A stretch of 64,000 nucleotides of DNA from Sapria himalayana (Eukaryota; Streptophyta; Magnoliopsida; Malpighiales; Rafflesiaceae), in the NCBI GenBank assembly GCA_029783825.1, contig JAREIK010001718.1, forward strand, positions 1,317,898 to 1,381,897, written 5' to 3'. The notes under the pieces are model-generated. The model saw only the letters and a program-made list of their open reading frames with translations. It made no database searches and was not told the origin of the DNA. The translations under genes were made by a program, and so were the position numbers. Shown one piece after another: positions 37,730 through 48,640 of the stretch (the first letter of the stretch is position 1; each line of letters opens with the position of its first letter).

Positions 37730-38040
37730 GAACCAACTTGAATCAACTCTCATTTGAGCCCCCATTGGAGTGAAAATCTGATCTGATAAAGATGTGGAAT
37801 GTATTTGATAGATCATATTGTTAGATGAAAGGATTACATGCCAAGATATAATTATTGGTAAAATAAAAAGGATGACCAAATAGTAAAGTAAGTTAGAAAC
37901 CAATTACATCATTAAGGTAACTTTAAGGATTGATATTCAAATTTTATAATGAAGATGTGATGAGGGCATCAATGAATTAGGTGTGTAAGAATTGTAACGA
38001 CCGATTCATATTGGTGGACCATATCACAAACTAAACCCTA
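37730..38040 (+). pseudogene. Chromodomain remnant of the chromovirus
   Basis: After the integrase module, the reading gives APIGVKI, SDKDVECI, DRSYC, MKGLHAKIYNYW and, in another frame, NEDVMRASMN and NDRFI. This fits the family pattern (VExILDxRxVRxxGxPxxEYLVKWKG, then RASPNQVGExVTDRF), the C-terminal chromodomain that directs insertion toward particular chromatin. Heavily worn; the call leans on its position directly after the GPY/F module. Confidence 0.5.
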
Positions 38041-38069
38041 AATAAAATGAGTACTTTCTTCTTAGGGGA

Positions 38070-38400
38070 CCTAGAAGATTGTAGAAAGTCAGAATATCCA
38101 AGATGTGATCAATAATATTTTAAGGCCATGTTTGAATGATGTTCTAGTTTTTTCTAGAATTTTCTTTTTGTTTCTGGTGATGTAAGATCATGAGACTTTT
38201 CATGATCTTGATCTTTAATATTATAGACTCTCTCTATATATGGAGTCTCCCCTTGTCTTCATTAAAAGTTTTAGAATCTTTGGTGAAAATACTCTTTCGC
38301 TTTAAATTGTATTTCTCATACTTTGCTTGTTTATTTCGTTCTCATGTGAAATGCAAGAGTATATTGACTTAGGATCATGATGAGTATAGATCTTAACCTA
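38070..38400 (+). mobile_element. Chromovirus 3' LTR part
   Basis: TTCTAGTTTTTTCTAGAATT, TAAGATCATGAGAC, a TATA-like CTCTATATATGGAG, TCTTCATTAAAAGTTTTAG and a TTCTCATGTGAAATGCAAGAG tail follow the order in the minus-strand LTR at 7130-7335. It lies just after the chromodomain remnant, as expected for a 3' LTR. Confidence 0.55.
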
Positions 38401-38479
38401 AGGCTACACATACCCATACTGAAGTATGTGTTTCATGATACATACCCATATACATGGATATGATGTTATTATTTCTTAT

Positions 38480-41060
38480 AGAGGCATTTTTCTTTGTTTC
38501 TTCTATCCTCTTATGGAAAGCTATGTCTTTTGTCACTTTCTTTGCATCAATAAATACACCTAGTAATTTATTTATAAAATTTTATAAATGAATGATCATT
38601 TGAACTTCTTGTTAACAATGATTTGTATGAGGATCAAAAGGAGATAATGTAGATGCATTCTAAGTAATTTCTCCTCTTTTAATAGTGAGAATATAATTTC
38701 ATTAAAATGATAATCTACAAATATGGCTCTTAAAATATCTTCTATTAAGGGTTCCAAATATCTTAAGATAGATGGTGAATCAAAACATACTTAAATCCCA
38801 GTCTATGTTGTGGATCCATTTTGGCATGTCATGGGATTTCAATTGGTACGTGGACTACACAAAAAAAAACTCATAAGTAATAAATATTTGTTTATTTACC
38901 CAGTACAAATTTTGTAGGAGAATACTCATTGTAAGATGTTGATCTAATTTTTATTAGGCTTATAGCATGCATAATAGAATATCCCCAATTAGATGTTGGT
39001 AATGTGGTCTTCATTAGAAATAGTCTAGCGATTAATTTAAAATGTTTGATTAATGAATTTAATAAATAATTTTGGGCATAAACATGAGCAACAAAATAGT
39101 CAATATTTATCCCAGTTTATATATAATAGTCATTTAAAGTTTGTAAAGTGAATTTACTGGCATTATTAAATCTTATTATCTTGATTAGATAATTAGAGAA
39201 ATATGCTCTACATTTGGTTATTTCTGTAATGATCCAAAAAGGTAATATTTCTTCTGAAAAGAAGATTTAGATATGACCATTTAATTGAGATATCTATGAG
39301 GATCATAAAATAATGAAAAGATCCACAAGATGGATGAATAGGTCAATATATATCCCCATGTATTCTTTCTAAAAAAGATAGATAATTCAGATTTGATTTT
39401 ATTACATGAATATTTGACTATTAACTTACCTAGTATATAAGGATCACAAGAAAATTCATTGGGCAAAAAAATTTTCTGGTTCTTTAATAGATTTTCATGT
39501 GATATTTCTATGATTCATAATTCATTGAAGATCTAGGTTGACCTAGCATGTTATTCCAAATAATTATAAAATTTAGGTCATTTAACTTCTAGTTCATTAT
39601 AGTATTTAGCTCAATAGGATTGTAGTTGTATGACAAAACTGAGAGGAGAATATTGGGAGCTTTTCCATAACAATCTTTTCCTAGAAAATATATGCATAAT
39701 ATATAAATATTCATCACTACTTTCTTTCATATAAAGTAATGCATCATTAATATGGACTCTAGTTTTATTTCATAGTATTATATTTGCTCTTTTGGAGCCT
39801 TCAATTGAATCTAATGTATTAGATATTATACTTACATTGGCATATATTACTATTAAATTTTAAAAATGTCTTCTCAAAGGATTGTATGCGTGCCTAAATA
39901 GTCAACAAGACATATATCACCATCATTCATCTTCAAATTCACTGATGCATACATTTAAATAAAAATAAAAAAATATAAATAATAAGTTGATATTATTATT
40001 AACTCAAAATAAATTACATTAATATATATAAAAATTATATTTTTTCATCTTTTACTAAATAATTGAAATTATTATTAGGATCTTCAAAAAAATTATATCA
40101 AAATAAGATAGGTCCAACCCTTTTTCAACATCAAAATTAGTTTCTATAATTTTTCTCTATCCTTTAATAATGCTTGATATAGATCTACTAGATATTTAGT
40201 CATACAATAGGTAAGAGACTAGTATTCTGCTATTTTGTATCTAGAGCAAGTCTCTTCATGAGCCTTGAAGGGTTTTTATGTGCACTTTCTTTATTTTCTT
40301 ATTTTGTCTCATGATTAATTTATTTTGGTAGTGAAATAAGTTTTTTCTTTTCAATGGGATAAGTGGATGATTATCATAATATTTAGAATTCTACCCACAA
40401 CCATGATCATGGCTGTGATCATGTCTATGCCCATGATTGTATGATGAATTTGTATTCACTTCAAGGAATGATTTATATCCAGTTTAACAGGACTAATGGG
40501 TTTTTAATGATTGCTCATTATTTTATTTAGCCACTAGAAGACAAAATATTAACCCTAAATATTTAGTAAATCTATGTTAGCTATATTGTTACTATAGGAG
40601 CATATTAGTTGTGCGAAATATTATCAACATTTTTTCTAGCAAATCTATATCCATGATTTTTTATTTGCATAGCTTCAACATGGAGCAAAGTTATATTCAT
40701 TCCCTAATTTAAAATCTTACAACCTTAGGTGCCTCTAGTTATAGTGAGATTTTGTAAAATCGCCACTTTTTATGGTTAAATATATCATTCAAGATTTTCC
40801 ACAAAGTAAAAGGATCTTTTAAAGTGAGATACTCATTTTTCAAATCCTAATGGAGATGATACATATGAAAATATAGTACGTTTGAATAGTCCTGCTAGGA
40901 CTCTTCAATTTCTTCTTTTATTATTTCTCTAGTATTCTTGAAAGTCAAATGTATTCTAGCATCAAGAATCTATGATAGATAGTTTTTATCAAAATTATCA
41001 AGTTCCACAAACTCAAGTTTTGTGAGAGTAGATATTTTGGTAAACTTTTAATATGCAAAT
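38480..41060 (-). pseudogene. Ty1/copia gag and integrase region, broken
   Basis: Minus-strand copia polyprotein. Gag (41050-40560): LTKLEFVEL-type start, NYLSILDARIHL-like, LKNEYLTLKDPFTLWKILND (about 40830; compare LKxEYLTVKDPLxLWxxLKxR) and DLLEKMLIIF. Then a His-rich NHGHRHDHSHDHGCG (40400-40440) replaces the usual Arg/Gly tract, and a worn CCHC region precedes YLLYDISSRSISS (40180). Integrase (39480-38640): EFSCDPYILGKLIVKYSCNK (39460; compare CDPCILGKLIVR), SCGSFHYFMILID, NASKFTLQTLNDYY (compare NAGEFTSQAFNDYC), VAHVYAQNYLLNSLIKHFK (compare VAHVHTQNGLAESLIKR), TLPTSNWGYSIMHA. Near 38550, LGVFIDAKKVTKDIAFH is the LPDAFTDxKKVTKSHIP block just before reverse transcriptase. Reverse transcriptase itself is missing; chromovirus sequence begins instead. 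Confidence 0.85.
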
Positions 41061-41109
41061 AAATATATGATAATATAATTTTACCTTTGCTAAAGTAGAT
41101 TTGTGGTGA

Positions 41110-41310
41110 TAACGTGTTAGAAAAGAAGAAGAAATATATAATCAGAGATATGAAAAAGTTCTTAATTCATTATTTATATTGATTTGAATCTCCAATTTAT
41201 AAGAATTAGAAAACAATAGAATTAAATACAATATTTAATATATTAGAAACTATAAGGTCATTTATAATTAACCATATTATTTATAAAATTTTCTTTGTTA
41301 ATTTATTTTT
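41110..41310 (-). mobile_element. Probable copia 5' LTR (minus strand)
   Basis: Directly upstream of the copia gag on the minus strand. The junction GTGGTGATAACGTGTTAG followed by AAAAGAAGAAGAAATATA is a familiar copia LTR edge, read here from the outside. AT-rich, non-coding. The outer edge is set by the next family-G LTR at 41320. Confidence 0.45.
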
Positions 41311-41319
41311 TATAGCTGT

Positions 41320-43450
41320 TATGACTTTGTTATAGCACAAAAACATAATGTTTGTAACATAGTCTCAAAAGCTCAATTGGAAATTAATTCTGTATAATAT
41401 AGTTATGTAAGTATATGAGTCATACAAGTAGTAAATATATATGTAAGTATAAATATTAAGCTCATAGAGATTATATTGAAAATTTGACTAACAAATAGTG
41501 AAGTAACTATTACTCGATTCTCGAGTTGAGTTGATAGACTTGGATTTTAGAAAAAAACTTAGACTCTAGGGTTGGCTCCTTTTTTGTATATGATGATATT
41601 CATTTAGTATTTTGTCAATTTTATGCTTGATTGTTAGACTAATGGTAGATTGATGTTGAAAATCCCTAGTGACCCCTTGGCATATAAGGTAGTTATCATT
41701 TTTGGATTGTCACTACCAATTATTATTTTTTCATAGTTATGCCTTCAATGTTTAACCACCAAAACTATATTTGTTTTATTCATGAGTCATTCACACCTCT
41801 ACACCTTTTAGGCAATATGTTAATTACCATTGAAAATTTCTTTGAGAATGCATTTCTATTGTTTGATTTCTAGTATCATAAAGACATGAAATGATATGAT
41901 AATAATTATATTTATACATTTGGCTTCGTATGTATTGTACTCATATTAATTAAAATATGTCTTCTCATGAATCTCACCTATATAAATCATACATGAAAAA
42001 TAACTCGCATGGCTATCACCATCATATGAAACATCTTTACTTGTGTGTATTATATGACTGACTTATTACCATCTATCATTGCCACTACACAACTCACACA
42101 TATGGTGAAACCTCAAAATTAGACTTTCTACATAATTTACATATCATTTGAAGGTTAGTTCTAATAGAATATGTATAATGAATAGGTCATAAATATATTT
42201 ATGCTTTTGGCTTCATGATCACTATACTTGGAACAATTATACTTACATTAATCTCAAGTTTTCATGCATAGGTTTATCTCATATGATAAGATTTGAAAAG
42301 TTATCACTTTTTTTGTATCATATCTCAGAAGTGTGTCTCATAAATTTCTTATAATCATTTTTCATGGCCTATACAAATAAATATATGATATAGTAAAACT
42401 CCAAAAACTCAATTCCATATAGTATCTATATCAAAAATCATTCGGAACACATCATTTACCACAAATAAATATTATATAATCACATCATCATAACACATAT
42501 ATAATAAACCAACTCTAGATCATAATTTAGCTTGATATTAGAAAAAAGAATTTATATGAGATATATGGTATGATATCTCATGGAATTGAGAGTTCCAAGT
42601 GTTAGTCCTAGTGAGAATCTAAGTCTGAAAACTTATTCCTAATTTATTCTTGCTTGTATTTTTTTTGGATTTGAAAATAAGTAAGTGTTGGAAATCATGT
42701 TAGCTAGAGTTTTGCATGCTCTTCAATCAAAATCTGATTCCCTCTCTTTTTTTTTGTGAAAAAACTAATAGTATTCCTTTTATACAACAGGGTTTTGTGT
42801 GAATCTTTAAGCTGGAAGTTATGATGCTCAGCTAAGGCCATTACTTTATCATATCTTTAAATCATCTCTAGAGTATAAAAGTCATGGTAGCAAAGGAATA
42901 TCATGACTAAAGTAACTCTCCTCTAGAGAATAATGTCACGGTGGCAGGAATATTGTGATTGAGATAGATACTTTGTGGAACCCAAAGTCACGGTAGCAAG
43001 AATGGCTATGAATGAGATTTTCTTACTATGGATCACAAAGTAATTGTGATAAGTCTACTATGATTGATATTGGTGTTATGCAATGTTTTTCTCTCTATCA
43101 ATTAAGTCATTGTGCTAGAAAATACCACAACTACTTGTGCTACTGAGGTAGTTGCTTGGTGTGACATAAAAATAAAATCATGACCATCATTATGTTTTAG
43201 AAATGGTATGGTTATGACTCCAAGAAAATATCATTGTCATAAAGATAATATTTTATATAGTGAAGAGATTATGATATCTTGGTGGTAGAGTTATTGCTTA
43301 CAAAATTACAATAACTTGTTTTGTAGTGTTATGGGCAAGAAATACTATTATGATTTCTCAAAAAGCTTGTGAACTATATAACTAAGTTGTGACATGAGAA
43401 ATATCACTACTTTATATTGCTTTTATATCATGCAAATCATAATCAATGAG
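41320..43450 (-). mobile_element. Family-G 3' LTR of the short element
   Basis: Begins TATGACTTTGTTATAGCAC without a primer site. Contains GAGTCATACAAGTAGTAAAT (41420), paired blocks TTATTACCATCTATCATTGC (42060) and TATAATCATTTTTCATGGCC (42345), and U3 units with AAAGTCACGGTAGC and GTCATGGTAGC (42880-43030). Its structure parallels the LTR at 44539-46745. Confidence 0.65.
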
Positions 43451-43499
43451 GGGTAAATTAGTTGGCTTACGAATTTTCCTCCTTTAAATTTGAGAATAA

Positions 43500-44181
43500 A
43501 CTTCTCTAAGATCTTCCCAATATAGATCTTATATCCTTTCATTATGGAAAAGATCAAGATCACCATATATTGCATAATAGTGGAGATATAGAGAATCATC
43601 TACAAAATAGAGTATAAAAAAATAAAATCAAACATGACTTTCTAATATGATTTCTCCCTGCACTATGTGTCCAAATGCACTTTTTCACAAAACTATTCAA
43701 GTACCATTTTGGTAATTGTCTTGTAGTTCAATTGCTTCTTTAGAAACTTGAATTCCATATCATCTATGATCCCTTGCAATCCAAATACTTCATTTATAAA
43801 ATCACGATCAAAATGTACCCAAACATTTTGTACATAGCATTGCTTATTTTGCATCTCTTATAGTTCGAGTAAAACTCCTTTATGATCATCATATTTTCCC
43901 ATTCCATTTGGGTGTGAAATCAAGCATAATTATTTCTCTATATCATCAACTAGAAATATGATATGAATTCACTATATCCTACTCACCCAAAAAACTTTTT
44001 TTAGCTAAAACAAAAGCTATTCATCTCATCCCCCTTTTGTAAGAAAAATTAGTTAGCTCACCATGACTTTGGAAAAAGCCTCAACTATGGGTTGCTTTTT
44101 CAACTTACATTTGTACATATGACTCATCTCCGCCACTTCTCTTCTCACTCTTAGCTTCAAAATCAATGTCTCCTCCTCCAT
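43500..44181 (-). pseudogene. Putative plant transposon protein domain, sole coding remnant of a short gypsy element
   Basis: Minus-strand reading from a possible ATG at 44181: MEEETLILKLRVRREVAEMS, HMYKCKLKKQPIVEAFSKVM, a worn gap, then NKQCYVQNVWVHFDRDFINE and VFGLQGIIDDMEFKFLKKQL, NYKTITKMVL (about 43850-43730), YSILQMILYIS and LIFSIMKGYKIYIGKILEKF (about 43610-43550). This follows the plant-transposon-protein pattern (V-R-G-K-W-V-x-F, I-N-x-x-x-G-L, then a hydrophobic block ending I-L-x-G-K-S-I-x-V-G-x-I-I). Function unknown. The internal region between the two LTRs is only about 1.1 kb and holds nothing else. At least five stops break it. Confidence 0.65.
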
Positions 44182-44510
44182 GGTAGCTTAAATTTTTGAA
44201 AAACAAAGTTGGAATGAATTTCTTTAGAGTGAAGAAGAATAATAAATCTTTTCTTAAAAAATTAGGTTAGTGCTTTATTTATATAAAGTTAGGGTTAGGT
44301 AGTGGTTAATGAACATTTTTGTAGTGACTTTGTACATGGCCATGACATTTCTCTTAATAGGATATTAATGGTGAGGTTTGAGTGTCATAGTTTTATTTGA
44401 CTAACAAGAAAGTTATAGTTAGGTTTGAGTATCATGACTTTGTTTATCATGTGAGAATGATGTGGATGGGTTTAAGTGTGATGACTTCATTTTACTTTTA
44501 AGATAATCAT

Positions 44511-44538
44511 AGCTAGGTTAGAGGATGCCAAAACTTCT
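44511..44538 (-). promoter_or_regulatory. Eroded primer-site region of the short family-G element
   Basis: The junction words GGATGCCAAAACTTCTTG precede the LTR terminal TGTGACTTTTC, matching the GCGCCAAAAACTTATTG junction of the other copies. The 5' part of the tRNA-Asp complement is no longer recognisable. Confidence 0.4.
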
Positions 44539-46745
44539 TGTGACTTTTCTTTTGAGTTTGTCAAAATAATCAATAATTGACAATCTCAAAACCTCATTGG
44601 ATGAGTATATATCATCTAATTTATTTTTCAAATTATATAGGTCATATAAGTAATAAAGTAGATATAAGTCTAGATATTGATCTCATATGAATTATATAAG
44701 AAGTTCAATCAACCAATAGTGAACTTACTACTTCTTGAGTTGAATAGATGTACTTAGTCTATGAAAAAATACTTAGACTCTACGGTTGGCTCACATTCTT
44801 GTGAATGATGATGTTTCTCTTGTGTTTAGTAAATATCATATTTGGTTATTATATGAAGGGTAGACTAGTATGAAAATATCCATATTTTTTCTTGCCATAT
44901 AAAGAGGTCATCATCTTTGAACTATCACAACCTAGAATGATCCCATCATATTTATCCCTTGAGTATTTCAACATCAAAACGACATGTCATTCTGTGGAAG
45001 GGACATTCATAAATCTACTCCTTTTAGAAAATATATCAATTGACATTGATGATTTCTTTGAATATGTACTTTTATTCTTTAATATTTAATTATCTTAAAG
45101 GTGAAAGATAATATGGTACTACATGTGTTTGGGATTTTGACTTCGTAACCATCATACTCATGATAATTAATATATTTTTTTTCCCCAAATATCATTTATG
45201 GAAGATATACAAGAAAGAATAATTTGTGGAGTTGTCCATACTAGTCTCTCCCACTTACACGTGTCCCATGAAATACATTTCACCATCTACCATAACAAAC
45301 ACATATCTTTTACACTATAGTAAAACTCTTATGTTAGACATTCTACCTGACTCTCATATTAATGGCCATTAGTTTATCTCATGCATTAAGATTAGAAGGG
45401 TTTTCAGTTCCTTCTAACTATATCACATGAGTACAATGAAAAAAAATTATATGAAATGTGTTGTGACATCAAATAGATTTGAGGGTTCTCAAAGAATACT
45501 CAAGTGAAAATATAAGTATATAACATAATTTCAATCAAGGATTGCTTTTGTTCACCTTGGATTTGCCCTAAATGGGAATCAAAATTATGTCGCTTAGGGT
45601 TCTTAGCATGTGTGATTCATTTTTTTTCTTCTTTCATCTCTCTCTCTCTCTCATCTCTCCTTTTATGTATTATTCTAAGTATCACTTTTATACTTTGGGG
45701 ATTCATATGATATTTTAATATGAAAGTCATGACTCAAACTTGAGGCCACAACTGTATTATCTCTTCATATCTTCTCTATAGCATTGATACGTTGGCATTG
45801 AGGGTGGTCATGACTGATATGTTTACTCTTTATAATATAAGTCATGACATTATAATTATACAGGGCTTTGATATTTCCTTTTTGAGCAAAGTGTCACACA
45901 ATGTTAGGATTGCAGCAACTAAGATAAATTATCTCTATAACACAAAGTTATAGTACTAGAATTAGCCATGGCTTTGGTATTAGCTTTCTAAGTAAAGTAT
46001 CATGGCATTAGGATTACCATGACTAATATAGTTATTCTCTGTAATATAAAATCATAATAATGAAAAAAGTTGTGATTTTGGTGTGTTTCTCAAGAGAAAA
46101 AAGTCTTGACATTGGAAATTCTTTTACTCGAGTTAATGCTCTCTAGAATAAAAATATTGGCAAAAAATAATATTGCAACTCAAAAGATTTGATATTTTAG
46201 CTATATATCAAATAAGTCATGGCTTTGTAAATTACAATGTCTATTTGTACTAGTTGAATACTTGGTTGTCACAATAGAAAAATAATATGATAGTCTTTAA
46301 GTATTTTAGAGATAGGACAATTAAGACTCCAAGAAAATATCATAGCCATAATAAATATGTTGAATAGTGAAATACTTGTGTCGACTTAGTGGTATAGTGA
46401 TGACATACAAAGAATACCATGCTAATTTTAAGTAGAATTACTACCAAGAAGGAATGTCATGACTACTTAAGAATTAACATGAAAGGCATACCCAAATCGT
46501 GACAAGGGAATTGTCATCAATCACTATTGCTTCTCTCCCCTCTAAGCCTTTATTTCAAAGAGTCTACTAATTTCACCCAAAATCACTCTGATTTCAGTAG
46601 CATTTATCAAATTCTCTTAAAATAATATTTTAGTAAAATCTCTCTAGTAAATTCTAAAATAAATGCAAACACAAAAAGATATATTAATCAGATAATCCAA
46701 AAAAATTACTACATAGAGTATTGAATAAACTCATATACTAAAAGT
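44539..46745 (-). mobile_element. Family-G 5' LTR of the short element
   Basis: Begins TGTGACTTTTCTTTTGAGTT. Contains TAGGTCATATAAGTAATAAA (44639), CCTAGAATGATCCCATCATA, CACGTGTCCCATGAAATAC (45258; compare CATGTGCCCCATGACATAC at 7428), and U3 with units near 45828, 45931 and 46035 about 104 bases apart. The outer edge lies near ATTGAATAAACTCATATAC. It pairs with the LTR at 41320. Confidence 0.65.
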
Positions 46746-47039
46746 ATTGTTTATCCTTGAGTAATGAATCTCACTCTTATTTTCTATACCAAAAGAAGAA
46801 GCACACCTCTAGGATAACTATGATTATGTTTGAGTGTTGTGGTTGAATTTTGGTTTGGAAATGGTATCTAGAATGTTTGAATTTATTATGAAGTATATGT
46901 GTCATTATGTAATGTATTTATTCATCAAACTATACAAAAAAAAATTTGGGTTATCTCTCAAATATCACTATATTTAACATCTATAGTTAGATATTCATCG
47001 AAACTCCAATTTAGTTAGTAAATTTAGTTATTCAAGCCA
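46746..47039. other. AT-rich flank, nothing recognised
   Basis: Short interval between the family-G LTR edge and the LINE fragment. Confidence 0.4.
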
Positions 47040-47800
47040 ACTTCTTCATATAATCTTTATCTTGGACTTATCTTTTTGATTTTTCCTTTATCATCATGTA
47101 ATTCATCATCATACCTCCTTTGGGATATTATACCATAGGTGTCATGACTTTGGAAATAGTTAGAACATCGTTGCCTATGGCTTCTTTGGAAAATGTTGTG
47201 ACTCTTTGTGCAGTAGAGACATGTGGAATTACTTTCTTCTTCTTTTTTTGATAAAATGTAATCACTATGCCAATTTATACATAAGTGCAATCTATAATGC
47301 ATTCAATATATTACAATCTATTCTAAATACAATGTGGATTTCAATCTTGAGCTTTCATAGTATGTTTTCTACTCTTTTTCTATACTTTTCATGTAGTCAT
47401 TATTTCTATTTGTCCATATATGATATACTATGGCTACAAGTACAACCTTTCATTTGTGTAACTAGTTTTGTATTCTTTATACATGTTCTTTAACAAAAAA
47501 TTGATGGAAGACATGCATTTCATCATTTCCATCTAGAGCTTTATAGCATTCTAGATTTTGCTGCAAAATTCACATTTGAAGAATAAATGTTAAAAAGTTT
47601 CTATATTTTTTGTAGAATACACAATTAATGTTTTCTAGGGTTCAATATGATTGATCTTTTGTTCTGAGATTTCCTAGTTTAGCCATCCAGAGAAATATAA
47701 CATGTTTTGGAATCCATTTCTTACTTCATATTACCTTTGGCTAGGCAATATGACTATAAGCTTGTTGTCGGCTTAGATAGCTATGTAAATTTGCAACAAT
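47040..47800 (-). pseudogene. LINE ORF2 3' fragment (zf-RVT region)
   Basis: Minus-strand reading shows PKVI, then WIPKHVIFLWMAKLGNLRTK (47720-47660), TLENINCVFY, a gap, and further worn sequence to about 47040. The block matches CIPKHAIFFWITKLGKLRTK and TLQNSDCEFCGE of the fuller LINE at 50.6-51.0 kb, the zinc-binding domain found at the 3' end of plant L1 ORF2. Cysteines are partly lost (CVFY for CEFC). It is a 5'-truncated copy, the usual outcome of incomplete LINE insertion. Confidence 0.7.
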
Positions 47801-47929
47801 TTGCCTATTATTTCCACAATTATCTAAAAAATATTTTGTCCTCCAAATTAATCAAGATATATGTAATTTTAATCAGTGATTATCAAAAAGATGAGCTTCT
47901 CTAGCACTAGAATTTCTCTCTTTCTTAAT

Positions 47930-48640
47930 CATATTAGTCATGACTTTGTCACATATCATACCATTAATCATTCTTTCAGTAGGTAAAATCGCATTTTTTA
48001 ATCTACCTAAATAAAAAAGAAGTCATGACTATCTTTGTTACAACTATCATTTTTTAATCTACCTTTAGATATTGTACAAATATTATTTTTGCCTTCTAAA
48101 AACCCAAATAAAATTGGATTGAACAAAAAAATATTTTTAGATTCTCAGAGGATAAAATATACCTAGGATAATTAGAGACATATTGTTAAGGAGTAGCCTA
48201 AACTTGGGATTAATACATGGTAGTGATGCTTGAGCCTATGGCATCACTTCCTTGAAGTTGTGGCGTATCAAAAATGTCATAACATATATTACAAGTTGAG
48301 ACCTAGCTCAATTGTCATGACTTTCTCTCAATGTTATGACTTTCTTTCAAAGTGTTGTGGCTTTCTTTCAAAATCATGACTTTTCTTCTCAAATGCCATA
48401 AGTTTTCCAAAGCTATCTTTTCCCATAGATCATGAATTTTTTTCATGGCTGTGACTTTCCCTCTAAGATTTGGCAACCTTTTATAAAGCTGTGACATTCC
48501 ACTTAGTTGTAATATTCTGAATTTCATGGCTTTTTCCAAATTTATGGCTCTCAACTTAAGTAAAATTAGGATTATTCTAACTAATGAGGTGATAGGAGGA
48601 AAGCGCAATGAAGAACTCTTCCTATAAACTTAAACATAAT
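47930..48640. repeat. GTCATGACTTT-rich fragment, like family-G U3
   Basis: Repeated TAGTCATGACTTTG, GAAGTCATGAC, TTGTCATGACTTTC, AAATCATGACTTTT and TTCATGGCTGTGAC words, spaced irregularly. The 97-residue minus-strand open frame here is a product of this repetition. Probably a worn piece of family-G U3 sequence. Confidence 0.45.

Noticed and set aside
36712..38400. Host gene encoding a chromodomain protein
   Set aside because: Follows integrase and GPY/F remnants and precedes a matching LTR, so it is retroelement-derived.
48315..48608. 97-residue minus-strand frame
   Set aside because: Comes from repeated GTCATGACTTT words; neither a known domain nor normal composition.
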